Shown here: positions 51,502-63,097 of the stretch, piece after piece | Layout: every line of letters begins with the position of its first letter | How positions within the stretch are numbered: the first letter of the stretch is position 1 | From: Bradyrhizobium prioriisuperbiae | GTDB taxonomy: Bacteria; Pseudomonadota; Alphaproteobacteria; Rhizobiales; Xanthobacteraceae | DNA length: 64,000 nt | Assembly (NCBI RefSeq): GCF_032397745.1 | Contig: NZ_CP135921.1 | Coordinates: forward strand, 5,010,501-5,074,500 | Direction: 5' to 3' | Translations under genes and position numbers: made by a program | The notes under the pieces: generated by a model | What the model was told of the DNA's origin: nothing | What the model saw: the letters and a program-made list of their open reading frames with translations, nothing else | Database searches by the model: none

Positions 51502-52556
51502 TTAGGTTTTGGCCGGTTTGCTGCGGGTGATCTTGTAGTGCGCGAGCTCGTCGCCGATCGCGGTGAAGAACAGGATCAGCCCGGTGATCGCGAGCACGGT
51601 GGAGGTGGTAAGGCCCTGGGTCTGCAGGATGATTCCGGAATTGAGAATGACGGCCATCAAGGCCGCGCCCGCGATGACGCCGATGCAGGAGCCGCGCGCC
51701 AGCACCGCGACCATGATGCCGAGATAGCCGAAATTGTTCGAGATGCCGCCTTGCAGCCGGTGCACCGTGCCGGCGACTTCGAGCATTCCGGCAATGCCGG
51801 CGATCGCGCCCGACAGCAGCATCACCACGATGAGGTGGCGGCGGAACGGCATCCCGGCATATTTCGCCGCCTGCGGGTTGGAGCCGGCGATGCGGACCTC
51901 ATAGCCCCAGCGCGTGAAGCCGAGCGCCGCCGCGACCACGACGCACAGCAGCATGGCCAGCGGAAAGCCCCAGTGCACGATGCCCCAGAACTCGGGCACG
52001 TTGTGCTTCAGCCGCGCGGTGGTGGCGAGCGCGTGGCCGCCGGGGTCGAGCCATGGGCCGGTGGAGACGTAATACACCAGCAGCGTGGCGACGAAATTCA
52101 GCAGCAGCGTGGTGATGAGTTCGCTGACGTCGGCATAGGCGCGGGCGAGTGTCGGCACCAGGATCCAGATCAGTCCGCCAAGGGCGCCGGCTGCGAACAT
52201 CACCGGCAGCATCACGATGGTGGGGCCGGGGATGAAGAGGGCCACGCCGGTGGCGGCAAAGGCGCCGGCATAAAACTGCCCCTCCGCTCCGATGTTCCAG
52301 GCGCCGATGCGCAAGGCGACCGCGACCGACAGCCCGGTCAGCATCAGCGGCGTGACCAGCAGGCCGACATCCTCGAGCCCGAAGCCGGAGCCGAATGTCG
52401 ACTTCAGGACCTGCATCGCGAGCTTGAGCGGCTGGGCGCCGCCGGTGGCCAGCAGCAGCCCGGCCGCGACCAGCGCCAGCACGATTGCCGCGGCGCGGGC
52501 CGCAAAGGCAACGGCCGGCGAGGCCGATGGCAGGCGCTGGATGCGGATCGCCACGC

Positions 52557-52560
<4 letters not shown>
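51502..52560 (-). CDS. Nucleoside/purine ABC transporter permease
   Basis: 352 residues; YufP-like. LVTPLMLTGLSVAVALRIGA with WNIGAEGQFYAGAFAATGVA is the family signature, then YEVRIAGSNPQAAKYAGMPF. Its start overlaps the ATPase stop by four bases (positions 52557-52560). Confidence 0.9.
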
Positions 52561-54155
<1,595 letters not shown>

Positions 54156-54210
54156 TGATGGCCGAAGGCAATTGGGCAGCCGGAGGCGATTGCAGGTGCG
54201 GCGGGCGCGT

Positions 54211-55323
54211 TCAAAGCCCAGTCACGCCCGCAATCGACCAGTCCCAGTTGTAGAGTTCCGCCTCGGTCATCTTGTGGCCGGCTGCAACCTTGACGTTGCC
54301 CTTGGAATCCTTGATCTCGCCGGTGAACGGCGACCAGCCACCGAGGATCTTGTCGCGCACCGCGTCGGCCTGCTTGCGGACCTCCTCCGGAACGGTCTCG
54401 CCCCAGGCGTCGCGATCGACGCCGCCGCCCATCGGCAGGATGGTGCCCGATGGCGTCCAGGTGCCTTCGAGCCGTTTGCGCACCTGGTCGACATAGTACT
54501 TCTTGAAATCGATCACGATGGAGGAGATGTAGCCCTTCGGTCCGTAGCGGCGGATGTCGGTGTTCCACATCACCGCCTTGGCACCGCGCTTTTCGGCCAC
54601 CTGCAGGTAGCCGGCTTCGTCCATGATGCCGAACAGCAGGTCGCAGCCATTGTCGAGCAGTGCGGTTCCGGCCTGGGTCGCGGCCTGCGGGTCGAACCAG
54701 GAATTGATGGCGATCGCCTGCAGGGTGGCGTTGGGATTGACCGAGCGTGCGCCCATCAGGAAGGCGTTGGTGCCGGAGAACACCGACGGCACCGGGAACG
54801 AGGCCACATAGCCGAGCTTGCCGCTCTTGCTCATCAGTCCTGCGGCGACGCCGGTGACATAAGTGGGGTACCAGTGCGCCACATAATAAGTGCCGAGATT
54901 GTCGAGCGGATTGCGGCCGTCGCATTCGAAGAACGCAACCTTCGGTGAGCGCTTGGCGACGTCATAGAGGAAGTCGCCATAGTTCGAGGTGGCGAACACC
55001 ATGTTGGCGCCCTCCGACACGAACTGGCGGAATGTCCGCGTCGCGTCCGCCGAATAGGGAATGCTTTCGACGAACAGCGTCTTGAGCTTGGGGAACGCCG
55101 CCTGCACGGCCTTCATTCCCTGGTCGTGGCTCCAGGTCCAGCCTTCGTCGGTGACCGGGCCGGTATGGCCGAAGGCGATGACGGCATCTTTCTCGTCCAC
55201 CGCGGGCAGCGGTGCCGCGGCGCGGGCCGAGCGGATCAGGGCCGGCGGCAGCAGCAGCGAACTGCCGGCGGCGGCGCCGATATTGAGCAGGCCTCGGCGG
55301 GACGGATTGCGGAGATCGAACAT
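54211..55323 (-). CDS. BMP-family substrate-binding protein, Tat-exported
   Basis: 370 residues. A twin-arginine signal (NPSRRGLLNIGAAAGSSLLL, end SARA) suggests it is folded before export. The PnrA/BMP fold follows: IAFGHTGPVTDEGWTWSHDQ, MVFATSNYGDFLYDVAKRSP, KSGKLGYVASFPVPSVFSGT and GCDLLFGIMDEAGYLQVAEK. BMP proteins bind purine nucleosides or bases. It is the first gene of the leftward operon that ends with the oxygenase subunit, 56 bases before the ATPase gene. Confidence 0.9.
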   Translation of the reverse strand: MFDLRNPSRRGLLNIGAAAGSSLLLPPALIRSARAAAPLPAVDEKDAVIAFGHTGPVTDEGWTWSHDQGMKAVQAAFPKLKTLFVESIPYSADATRTFRQFVSEGANMVFATSNYGDFLYDVAKRSPKVAFFECDGRNPLDNLGTYYVAHWYPTYVTGVAAGLMSKSGKLGYVASFPVPSVFSGTNAFLMGARSVNPNATLQAIAINSWFDPQAATQAGTALLDNGCDLLFGIMDEAGYLQVAEKRGAKAVMWNTDIRRYGPKGYISSIVIDFKKYYVDQVRKRLEGTWTPSGTILPMGGGVDRDAWGETVPEEVRKQADAVRDKILGGWSPFTGEIKDSKGNVKVAAGHKMTEAELYNWDWSIAGVTGL

Positions 55324-55828
55324 GACTTAACCTCGCTGTGTGTGAACACCTGAGCATCTCAGGCGTGGATTCGCTGCCATGGGGAGGCGCTGTGCCGAAA
55401 CGTGAAGAGCGATGTCGACCGATCGGGGGTGCCGATCATCGTCTTCGTCGCTCGCTGAGTCATTTCCGTAGCAAGGTCCATGCCGGACATTGGCGGTGTG
55501 AGGGAGCCGGCGATCATGATCACCAGCAAAACCATTCGCACCCGAGTCACCCGCGACGAACACCTTGTGCCTCCGATAGCAGGCGGACGGGGTCACAACG
55601 ACATCGGTGTCTCGTGCGTCCGCATCATCAGCCTGTCGGCTTGCCGCTGTTTCGCATAGGCACTGTTTTGGGATCGGACTGATGTGTTGAAAGCAACATC
55701 ATTCGGCGTCAACATCTTAAAAAACAAGCAAAATGCGGGTCTTCTGCTCAAACGGTATGCACGCGTCATTTTTGGGCTTGCCCGGCTTGCGAGACGATCC
55801 AATAAGTCGAATAAAGGTGTCGGGCATC
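55324..55828. other. Divergent intergenic region of the purine-type locus
   Basis: About 500 bases between the divergent arms. No ORF with credible composition. Probably contains both promoters and the LysR site; a T-N11-A match could not be fixed by eye. Confidence 0.5.
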
Positions 55829-56071
55829 ATGCAGGGAGCAACCACCATCGTCTTCGTCGGTCGTTTCGTTGCAGCGAGTTTCATCGAATTCGTCGATCAT
55901 CGCGCCCGGCGTCTGCAACTCGACGCAGTGGTTGAGGCCGTCAGTTCCGATCGCATCGAGGTTGCCGTATCGGGCCAGCGCGACCTGATCGATGCATTCG
56001 AGATGGCGTGCAGCCTCGGACCGATCGATTGCCTGGTGCACGATGTGGCGCGGCGGGACGCGCCGAGATGA
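55829..56071 (+). CDS. Acylphosphatase-like small protein without the catalytic arginine
   Basis: 80 residues from the ATG at 55829. The fold of acylphosphatase can be followed: TTIVFVGRFVAASFIEFVDH for the phosphate loop region, then VVEAVSSDRIEVAVSGQRDL and SLGPIDCLVHDV. The catalytic arginine (in VQGVxFR) is replaced (AASFIEF), and the asparagine of NxxDG is missing, so it is probably not an active phosphatase. Ribosome site weak. It is the first rightward gene before the Rieske protein. Confidence 0.5.
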   Translation: MQGATTIVFVGRFVAASFIEFVDHRARRLQLDAVVEAVSSDRIEVAVSGQRDLIDAFEMACSLGPIDCLVHDVARRDAPR

Positions 56072-56149
56072 GCGTCGCGTCATGCCCAGAAATTTGTTTT
56101 TCGACTTTCGGCTTCTCGGCTTTGTTTCTTCGGAAGTGGAGGTGAGCTG

Positions 56150-56893
56150 ATGGAGCTCGGCATCGGCTGGTATCCCGTCGCTCTTGCAGATGATCTCGCG
56201 AGCCGCACGTCGGCCGGCACCCGGTTGTTCGGCCGGGAGCTCGTGGTCTGGCGCGACGATGCGGGGTCTTCCCACGTCTGGGAGGATCGCTGTCCGCATC
56301 GCGGCATGCGTCTCAGCTTCGGTTTTGTCCGCGACAACGCCATCGCCTGCCTCTACCACGGCTGGCAATACGACACGGCGGCGCGATGCCGCTACATTCC
56401 CGCCCACCCGGATATTCAGGTGCCGGGCTCGATCAAGGTTGCCACCTGCGCCTCGGTCGAGCGGCTCGGCCTGGTGTGGGCCTACAGCGAGATCGATCAG
56501 GATGCGGTTGAGTCGATGCCGCCGGTGGATCGCGGGCCGCTGACGCCGGTGCGCAGCCTGACCGTCGAGGTTTCATGCGCACGGGTGTTCGATGAACTGG
56601 CCCAGGTTCATCTTCCGCATTTCAGCGACGGTCCCCGGAGTGGCCAGCCGCGGCACCACCGCGCCGGTGCGCTGGTTTTGCTGGCCGCCGGCGACGACGA
56701 ACTGATCGTCGCCGTGCAGCCGCTGTCGGAGCGCGAGACCGCGTTGCATCTCGTCATCGCCGGTGCGCCGAAGATCTATCGCGGCGCCGGCCAGAAGCAT
56801 TTTTCGGCGTGGGCCGAGGCCCTGCGCCGCAAGCTCGAAGCGTCCGGCGGTGCGGGGGGCGCCGGCGAGGCGCAGCGTGAGGTGGCGCTGTGA
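56150..56893 (+). CDS. Stand-alone Rieske [2Fe-2S] protein
   Basis: 247 residues, ribosome site ggaggtga. Residues 1-110 form an oxygenase-type Rieske domain: GIGWYPVALADDLASRTSAG, cluster ligands C48 and H50 in DRCPHRGMRLSFG and C67 and H70 in ACLYHGWQYD. Thereafter no catalytic iron motif is found; FDELAQVHLPHF is a weak echo of the oxygenase helix. No reductase domain (FMN or plant-type ferredoxin) as in NdmD. It could deliver electrons to the Rieske-less oxygenase at 48222. Its GTGA overlap with the GST-like gene implies coupled synthesis. Confidence 0.82.
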   Translation: MELGIGWYPVALADDLASRTSAGTRLFGRELVVWRDDAGSSHVWEDRCPHRGMRLSFGFVRDNAIACLYHGWQYDTAARCRYIPAHPDIQVPGSIKVATCASVERLGLVWAYSEIDQDAVESMPPVDRGPLTPVRSLTVEVSCARVFDELAQVHLPHFSDGPRSGQPRHHRAGALVLLAAGDDELIVAVQPLSERETALHLVIAGAPKIYRGAGQKHFSAWAEALRRKLEASGGAGGAGEAQREVAL

Positions 56894-57522
56894 ACGAGAT
56901 CTTGCTCTACGATTTCGAACTTGACGAGAACTGCTACAAGGTGCGCCTGTTGCTCTCGGCGCTCGGCGTCGCCTACCGCAAGATCGCGGTCAACATGTTT
57001 CCCGGCAACGAACACACCGAGCCGCCGCTGCTGGCACTCAATCCGCGCGGCAGCCTGCCGATCCTGGTCGACGGCGATGCCGTTCTCAGCGAGGCGGAAG
57101 CCATCCTGTGCTATCTCGCCCGGGCGCACGATGGGGCGGGCACCTGGCTACCGGCCGATCCAAAAGCATTCGGCGTCGTGATGACGTGGCTGCAGTTCGC
57201 GGCCCGCGATCTTGATACGGCGTCGCGCGCGCGCCGCCATGCGATGTTCGACGAACCGGCGGACCAAGCCGCACTCGCCGCTGCCGTGCGCCGCGCCTTC
57301 CGCCTGATGGACGATCACATGACCGCCCGTGAATTCGACGACGCGCAGTGGTTCGTCGGCGCGGCGCCGTCGCTCGCCGACCTCGCGCTGTTTCCGGCCA
57401 TCGCGCTCAGCCGGGATTTCGGTGTCGATCACGAGGCTTACCCCGCCTTGCGGCGCTGGATGCGGCGCCTGCGGACCATTCCAGGTTTCATGACGATGCC
57501 GGGGATTCCGGACTATCATTGA
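56890..57522 (+). CDS. Glutathione S-transferase-like protein (NdmE-like candidate)
   Basis: 210 residues from a GTG overlapping the Rieske stop. Thioredoxin-like N-domain: [40 protein letters not shown] (cis-proline and the S/E of the glutathione site), and an all-helical C-domain ([20 protein letters not shown]). A GST-like partner of the same size (NdmE) holds NdmC and NdmD together in the N7-demethylase complex, which may be its role here. A catalytic GST remains possible. Confidence 0.8.
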   Translation: MNEILLYDFELDENCYKVRLLLSALGVAYRKIAVNMFPGNEHTEPPLLALNPRGSLPILVDGDAVLSEAEAILCYLARAHDGAGTWLPADPKAFGVVMTWLQFAARDLDTASRARRHAMFDEPADQAALAAAVRRAFRLMDDHMTAREFDDAQWFVGAAPSLADLALFPAIALSRDFGVDHEAYPALRRWMRRLRTIPGFMTMPGIPDYH

Positions 57523-57554
57523 AGCGCCCGTCAGTTCCTGAAAGCGAGATTGCC

Positions 57555-59357
57555 ATGACCCCTTTGACCCGCTTCGCCGTCCAGCCGCTGCATACCATGA
57601 CGCGCCGTCTCGCCGATGTCGCCTCCGGGCGCACCGCGCCTGACATCATCATTACCGGCGCGCGGGTGCTGTCGACTTATTCGGAACGTATTCTCAGTGA
57701 ACGCGAAGTCTGGATCAGCGGCGGACGCATCGCCGCGGTCAAACCGTCCGGCGCCCACAAGGCCACGGGCGGCCATGCGGCGACCTACGATGCCGCCGGC
57801 GGCATCATCGCCCCGGGCCTGGTCGATCCGCACATTCATATCGAGTCGTCAATGGTGACGGCCTGCGCCTATGCGGAAGCGGCGCTGCTCAACGGCACCA
57901 CCACGATCTTCTGCGACAGCCACGAGATCGGCAATGTGATGGACGTGGCCGGCGTCGAGGCCATGCTGGAGGATGCCCGCCAGGCGCCGCTCTCGATCTT
58001 CCTGACGGTGCCGAGCACGGTGCCGGCGACCTCCGCCGCGCTGGAGACGGCCGGCGGCGATCTCACCGCGGAGAAGATCGCGGGCTTGTTCGATCGCTGG
58101 CCCGAGGCCGTGGCGCTTGGCGAGAAGATGGATTTCGTTCCCGTCACCATGGGCGATGAGCGCAGCCACGCGATCATTGCCGCCGCGCTCAAGCGGGGAC
58201 GGCCGGTGTCCGGCCATATCTATGGCCGCGAGTTCGTCGCGGCCTACGCGGCGAGCGGCGTCACCGACACCCATGAGGCGATCGACCGCGACATCGCCGA
58301 CGATCTGCTGGAGGCCGGTGTCTGGATCTTCCTGCGCGGCGGCCCGCCGACCACGCCGTGGCACAGCCTGCCGCAGGCGATCCGCACCATCACCGAGCTC
58401 GGCGCATCGCACAAGCGGATCGCAGTGTGCACCGACGACCGCGATGCCGACGACCTCTTTCAGTTCGGGCTCGATTGGGTGGTGCGCGAAGCAGTCAAGG
58501 CTGGGATGTCGCCGGAGCAGGCCTGGTCGATGGGCTCGCTGCACGGCGCGACGCGCTTCAATGCCGAGAACGAGATCGGCGGTTTGGGTGGCGGCCGGCG
58601 CGCCGATCTGGTGCTGATGGACGATACTCTCAAGCCGCGCTGCACCTGGTATGGCGGCGAACTGGTGGTTGAAAACGGCAAGATCACGCCAAGGCTCGAT
58701 GCCGCGCTGTCGCAGCGCTACCAGTATCCGAAGGCGGCTTATGCCACGGTGAAACTGCCGGAGAGCATCAAGCTGACGCCGCCGTTGCCGGCCAAGGCTT
58801 GCACCGTCAACGCCATCAAGACGGCGCTGCCGGGCATCACCCTGATCCACGACAAGGTCGCAATCGAACCGGCCAAGGACTGGCCGACGCTGTTCGAGCG
58901 TTACGGCCTGTGCTTCGTCACCGTGGTGGAACGGCATGGCAAATCGAAAGGCAATGTCGCCTACGGCCTGCTCAAGGATTTCGGGCTGAAGCGCGGCGCG
59001 GTCGCCTCCAGTGTCGGTCACGACAGCCACAACATCGTCATTGCCGGCACCAATGAAGCTGACATGCAGGTCGCGCTCACGGCCATCAAGCAGCAGCAGG
59101 GCGGCGTCTGCGTCGTGGCCGACGGTGAGGTGAAGGCATGTGTTGCGCTGCCGATTGCCGGTCTGTTGTCGGACAAGCGTATCACCGAGGTGGCCGAGGA
59201 GGTGAAGCTCCTGAAGACGGAATGGACCGCCGCCGGCTGCACCATTCCCTACATGGGCTTCAACCTGATCCCGCTGTCGGTGATCCCGGAGATCCGTATC
59301 ACCGACAAGGGCCTCGTGCTGGTGCCGCAGATGTGCCTGACGCCGCTGTTTGAATAA
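57555..59357 (+). CDS. ade: Adenine deaminase
   Basis: 600 residues from the ATG at 57555. Amidohydrolase of the AdeC type: [20 protein letters not shown] (metal histidines), [42 protein letters not shown], and the C-terminal [20 protein letters not shown] with MCLTPLFE at the end. It converts adenine to hypoxanthine and ammonia with Fe/Mn. It is 20-30 residues longer than many members at the N-terminus. Fourth gene of the rightward arm. Confidence 0.93.
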   Translation: MTPLTRFAVQPLHTMTRRLADVASGRTAPDIIITGARVLSTYSERILSEREVWISGGRIAAVKPSGAHKATGGHAATYDAAGGIIAPGLVDPHIHIESSMVTACAYAEAALLNGTTTIFCDSHEIGNVMDVAGVEAMLEDARQAPLSIFLTVPSTVPATSAALETAGGDLTAEKIAGLFDRWPEAVALGEKMDFVPVTMGDERSHAIIAAALKRGRPVSGHIYGREFVAAYAASGVTDTHEAIDRDIADDLLEAGVWIFLRGGPPTTPWHSLPQAIRTITELGASHKRIAVCTDDRDADDLFQFGLDWVVREAVKAGMSPEQAWSMGSLHGATRFNAENEIGGLGGGRRADLVLMDDTLKPRCTWYGGELVVENGKITPRLDAALSQRYQYPKAAYATVKLPESIKLTPPLPAKACTVNAIKTALPGITLIHDKVAIEPAKDWPTLFERYGLCFVTVVERHGKSKGNVAYGLLKDFGLKRGAVASSVGHDSHNIVIAGTNEADMQVALTAIKQQQGGVCVVADGEVKACVALPIAGLLSDKRITEVAEEVKLLKTEWTAAGCTIPYMGFNLIPLSVIPEIRITDKGLVLVPQMCLTPLFE

Positions 59358-59372
59358 ACCGAACAAGACACC

Positions 59373-60296
59373 ATGGATCCGCATCGGCTCGGCCTGATCT
59401 CGACGCGTCTGCACTATTTCCAGCTCGTCGCCCAGCTGGGGTCGATCCGTCAGGCGGCGCGGGTCCTCAACGTGGCGCCGTCGTCGATCAGCCGGGTGAT
59501 CGGCCAGCTCGAGGACGAACTCCGGACCCCGCTGTTCGAGCGCATCCGCCAGCGGCTCAAACTCACCAGTGCCGGCGAGATCCTGCTGTACCGGACCCGC
59601 GCCAGCCACGGCGAACTGACCCGCGCCTGCACCGAGATCGATGACTTGCAGGGACTGCGTCGCGGCACCGTCACGGTGGCTGTGGTCGAGAGCATTGCGC
59701 GAGGCCTCCTGCTCGACGTCATGTCGACGTTCTGGGAGCGCTATCCGGCGATCACGGTCGACATCCGGGTGATGGGATCGCAGCGCGCCTTCGATGCGGT
59801 CGCGGAAGGCGAATGCGACATCGGCATTGCTTTCGATATCCGCACGCCGCGCAACGCCCAGCGGCTGAGCGGAACGATGTTGAGCATGGGGGTGCTGATG
59901 CATCCCGATCATCGGCTTGCCGGCCGCACCGAACTGCGCCTGTTCGACCTTGCCGGCGAGCGCGTGGTGTTGTCCGACACCAGCCTGTCGCTCAGCGCCT
60001 CGATCGAGGAAGCGTTGAGCGGTTCGTCGATCGACTTCGGGCGACGGGCGCGGACCAATTCGATCGGCGTGATGGCGGATCTCGCCACGCGCGGCGATGG
60101 CGTGGCGCTGCAGACCCGCGTCGGCGTGCAGGCGGAGATCGTGCGCGGCGCGCTGGTGTTCGTGCCGCTGCGCGATCCCAAGCTGCGTCCACGCAAGCTG
60201 GTGCTGATGTCCCGCGCCAAGTCGGGGATGTCCGAGGCGGCAGCCAGTCTTGCGACAATGCTGACCGCGGCGATCGAAGCGCTGGCGGGCGGGTGA
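59373..60296 (+). CDS. LysR-family transcriptional regulator
   Basis: 307 residues. Helix-turn-helix near the N-terminus: LHYFQLVAQLGSIRQAARVL then NVAPSSISRVIGQLEDELRT. The substrate-binding-like effector domain follows (TVTVAVVESIARGLLLDVMS). Its position inside the rightward arm, 15 bases after ade, makes it the likely regulator of this locus. Confidence 0.9.
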   Translation: MDPHRLGLISTRLHYFQLVAQLGSIRQAARVLNVAPSSISRVIGQLEDELRTPLFERIRQRLKLTSAGEILLYRTRASHGELTRACTEIDDLQGLRRGTVTVAVVESIARGLLLDVMSTFWERYPAITVDIRVMGSQRAFDAVAEGECDIGIAFDIRTPRNAQRLSGTMLSMGVLMHPDHRLAGRTELRLFDLAGERVVLSDTSLSLSASIEEALSGSSIDFGRRARTNSIGVMADLATRGDGVALQTRVGVQAEIVRGALVFVPLRDPKLRPRKLVLMSRAKSGMSEAAASLATMLTAAIEALAGG

Positions 60297-60395
60297 GCGA
60301 AATGTTGCCTTCAGCGCATCAGCCCGATCGGGAAACAGGCTCTATCCAGAACATCTCGGATCTGGGAGTTTGTGCACGAAAGGGAATTCTGCCGC

Positions 60396-60896
60396 ATGAA
60401 ACAGTCTGCTGTCGCTGCCGTGATCCGCGGCCTGAAGAAAGCCGGGGTCAGCATCGTCTGCTATCTGCCGGACTCACTGTTCAAGGAGCTTTATCCGGCG
60501 CTCGACGCCGACCCGGATATCCGCACCATTCGCGTCACCAATGAAGGCGAGGGGGCTGCGATCTGCGGCGGCGTGTTCCTGTCCGGCAAGCGGGCCGCGC
60601 TGGTGATGGAGAACTCCGGGCTGCGCGCCTCCGTCGAGCCGCTCGCCCGCATGGGTCTCGGCGCGGGCATTCCCGTTGTCATGCTGATGAGCTACCGCGG
60701 CGAACTCGGCGAGAACAACTGGTGGGCGATCCCCCACGGCATCACCATGGAGCCGGTGCTCAACGCGCTGCGAATTCCCTATCGAATCGTCACCGAGGAG
60801 GAGCGCATCGAACGCGCCATTACCGACGCCTTCGATTGGTCCTATGCCGCCTATTATCACTCCGCGGTGGCGCTGGGCGGGGGCGTGGTGCGATGA
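60396..60896 (+). CDS. TPP-dependent decarboxylase-like, alpha subunit (ComD-like)
   Basis: 166 residues. Pyrimidine-binding half of a split TPP enzyme: GVSIVCYLPDSLFKELYPAL and RVTNEGEGAAICGGVFLSGK with the catalytic glutamate, then ENSGLRASVEPLARMGLGAG. Closest to sulfopyruvate/phosphonopyruvate decarboxylase alpha chains. The stop overlaps the beta start (ATGA). Substrate unknown; a 2-oxo acid is likely. Confidence 0.85.
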   Translation: MKQSAVAAVIRGLKKAGVSIVCYLPDSLFKELYPALDADPDIRTIRVTNEGEGAAICGGVFLSGKRAALVMENSGLRASVEPLARMGLGAGIPVVMLMSYRGELGENNWWAIPHGITMEPVLNALRIPYRIVTEEERIERAITDAFDWSYAAYYHSAVALGGGVVR

Positions 60897-61501
60897 AGCG
60901 CTTCGATTGCATGACGGCGCTGGCCCGCCGGCTCACGGATCAACTGGTGATCCTGTCGCTCGGCGCCAGTGTCGACGAATGGTACAACGCCGCGCCGCAC
61001 ATGCGCGAGGCCAGCCTGTTCCAGCAGCAGCTCGGCTGCGTTACGCCACAGGCCTTCGGGCTCGCCGCCGGCCTTCCGCATCGCCGCATTGTCTCGCTCG
61101 ATACCGACGGCGGCATGATGTTCAACCTCGGCATTCTCGCCACGCTCGGCAATGAGCAGCCGGCAAACCTGTTCGTCGTGGTCTGGGACAACGAATGCTA
61201 CCAGTCCATCGGCGGACCGCCGACCCACACCGCGTCGGGCCGTGTCGACATCGCCGCGATTGCCCGCGGCGCCGGTGTCGCCAACGCCTACACGGCGCAT
61301 ACCGTCGAGGAATTCGACGAACACTGCGCGAAGGGGCTGGCCGCCGATGTGCCGTACGTCGTCGTCGCCAAGGTTGCCGGCACGGTGCAGCCCGACATCA
61401 AGCGCAAGCACAGCGACGGGCGCGAGGACAAGTACATCTTCGTGCGCCATGTCGAGCGCACCGAGGGCGTCGTGATCATGGGACCGAGCGAGCACAACTG
61501 A
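60893..61501 (+). CDS. TPP-dependent decarboxylase-like, beta subunit (ComE-like)
   Basis: 202 residues; the diphosphate-binding half. The TPP motif appears as DTDGGMMFNLGILATLGNEQ then WDNECYQSIGG, a slightly altered GDG...NN. Together with the alpha gene it forms one enzyme. The C-terminus SDGREDKYIFVRHVERTEGV is unusual. Confidence 0.85.
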   Translation: MKRFDCMTALARRLTDQLVILSLGASVDEWYNAAPHMREASLFQQQLGCVTPQAFGLAAGLPHRRIVSLDTDGGMMFNLGILATLGNEQPANLFVVVWDNECYQSIGGPPTHTASGRVDIAAIARGAGVANAYTAHTVEEFDEHCAKGLAADVPYVVVAKVAGTVQPDIKRKHSDGREDKYIFVRHVERTEGVVIMGPSEHN

Positions 61502-61503
61502 AG

Positions 61504-63045
61504 ATGGACCGGCTGCAGCCCGCTTATGACTACATCGTGGTCGGCGGCGGTTCCGGCGGCGCGGTGGTGGCGCGGCGCCTGGCCGAACGCGGCGACGCCA
61601 GCGTGCTGCTGCTCGAGGCCGGTCCGTCGGATCTCGGCATTCCCGCGATCGAGGATGCTGCAAACTGGACTGGCCTGCTGCGCGGTCCTTATGATTGGGG
61701 CTACGACTATGCGCCGTCGCCCCACCTCAACGGGCGTACCATCGCCATTCCGCGCGGCCGCGTGCTCGGCGGCTCGTCCAGCATCAATGCGATGCTGTGG
61801 TATCGCGGCCATCCCCGCGATTACGATGCATGGGAAGCCGCCGGCGCGGCGGGGTGGAACTTCCGCAGCGTGTTGCCGTACTTCAAGCGCGCCGAGGATT
61901 GGGAAGGCGGTGAAACCGAATTTCGCGGCGCCGGCGGCCCGCTGCGCATCGAGCGGCCGCACAATCCGCATCCCCTCGCACTGGCGATGCTGGACGGCGC
62001 TGCCGAACTCGGCCTGCCGGTGATCGACGATCCCAATGGCCCGAGCAATGAGGGTGCGAGCCTCGCCAATCTCAATATGAGCAGCGGCCAACGCTGGAGC
62101 GCGGCGCGCGGCTATCTGCGGGCGGTCGCGGAGCGATCCAACCTTGCGATCCGCACGCGGGCGCTCGCGATCGGCCTCGGCTTTGCCGCCGGACGCTGCG
62201 TGTCGGTGCGCTGCATTGTCGGCCGCTCCATCAGGGAGATCCGCGCCGAGCGCGAGATCATCCTGGCGCTCGGCGCTATCGACACGCCGCGCCTGCTGCT
62301 GATGTCGGGCATCGGCCCGCCTGATGACCTCAGGCGTCTCGGCGTGTCAGTGGTGCAGGCGCTGCCCGGCGTCGGCGAGAACCTGCAGGACCACCCGCTG
62401 CTGATGGGGATCAATTTCCGCGCCAGGACCCCGCTCGGTCCGGTGCGCGACAACGGCGGCGGCAGCATGATGAACTGGAAGAGCCGGCCGGAGCTCGCCG
62501 CGCCGGACCTTCATGCCTTCGTGGTGCAGGGCCCGCACGCGGGCGCCGAGATTGCGTCGGCCTATGATCTGTCCGGCGACGTCTTCGCGATCTCGCCGGG
62601 GTTGATGCGCTCGGCGAGCGTCGGCCGGCTGCGGCTCCATAGTGCGGCGCCGGGAGGCCGCATCGACATCCAGCCGAATTTCCTCGCGGAGCCTGCCGAT
62701 CTCGAAGCGCTGATCGCGGGCATCGATAGGGTGATGGATCTTGCGGCGACCTCGGCTTTCGCCAGTTCCGCCACTGGGCCGGCCGCGCCCGACCGGCGGC
62801 TCACGCGTTCCGAGAAGGTCGCGTTCATCCGCAACAGTTGCGCCACGTTCTTCCACCCCTGCGGCACTTGCGCGATGGGCGGCGACGACCGCGCCGTGGT
62901 GGATCCGCAGTTGCGGGTGCGCGGTATCGATGGCCTGCGCATCGCCGACGCCTCGGTGATCCCGATCATCCCGTCCTGCAACACCCATGCGCCGGTGGTG
63001 ATGATCGCCGAGCGTGCCGCAGACTTGATCCGGGCGGCGGCATGA
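61504..63045 (+). CDS. GMC-family FAD oxidoreductase
   Basis: 513 residues from the ATG at 61504, two bases after the beta stop. FAD motif YDYIVVGGGSGGAVVARRLA, GMC signature GRVLGGSSSINAMLWYRGHP, active-site histidine in FFHPCGTCAMGGDDRAV, and SVIPIIPSCNTHAPVVMIAE at the end. It would oxidise an alcohol (choline-dehydrogenase-like) to an aldehyde, probably of a breakdown product of the same pathway. Confidence 0.9.
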   Translation: MDRLQPAYDYIVVGGGSGGAVVARRLAERGDASVLLLEAGPSDLGIPAIEDAANWTGLLRGPYDWGYDYAPSPHLNGRTIAIPRGRVLGGSSSINAMLWYRGHPRDYDAWEAAGAAGWNFRSVLPYFKRAEDWEGGETEFRGAGGPLRIERPHNPHPLALAMLDGAAELGLPVIDDPNGPSNEGASLANLNMSSGQRWSAARGYLRAVAERSNLAIRTRALAIGLGFAAGRCVSVRCIVGRSIREIRAEREIILALGAIDTPRLLLMSGIGPPDDLRRLGVSVVQALPGVGENLQDHPLLMGINFRARTPLGPVRDNGGGSMMNWKSRPELAAPDLHAFVVQGPHAGAEIASAYDLSGDVFAISPGLMRSASVGRLRLHSAAPGGRIDIQPNFLAEPADLEALIAGIDRVMDLAATSAFASSATGPAAPDRRLTRSEKVAFIRNSCATFFHPCGTCAMGGDDRAVVDPQLRVRGIDGLRIADASVIPIIPSCNTHAPVVMIAERAADLIRAAA

Positions 63046-63097
63046 AACCTGCAGGGATCATCGCGACAGGAGCGCGCCGACAACGGGGACCGCAGAC

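Noticed and set aside
57849..59912. 687-codon minus-strand frame opposite adenine deaminase and LysR
   Set aside because: It spans two genes of the opposite strand and has shadow composition.
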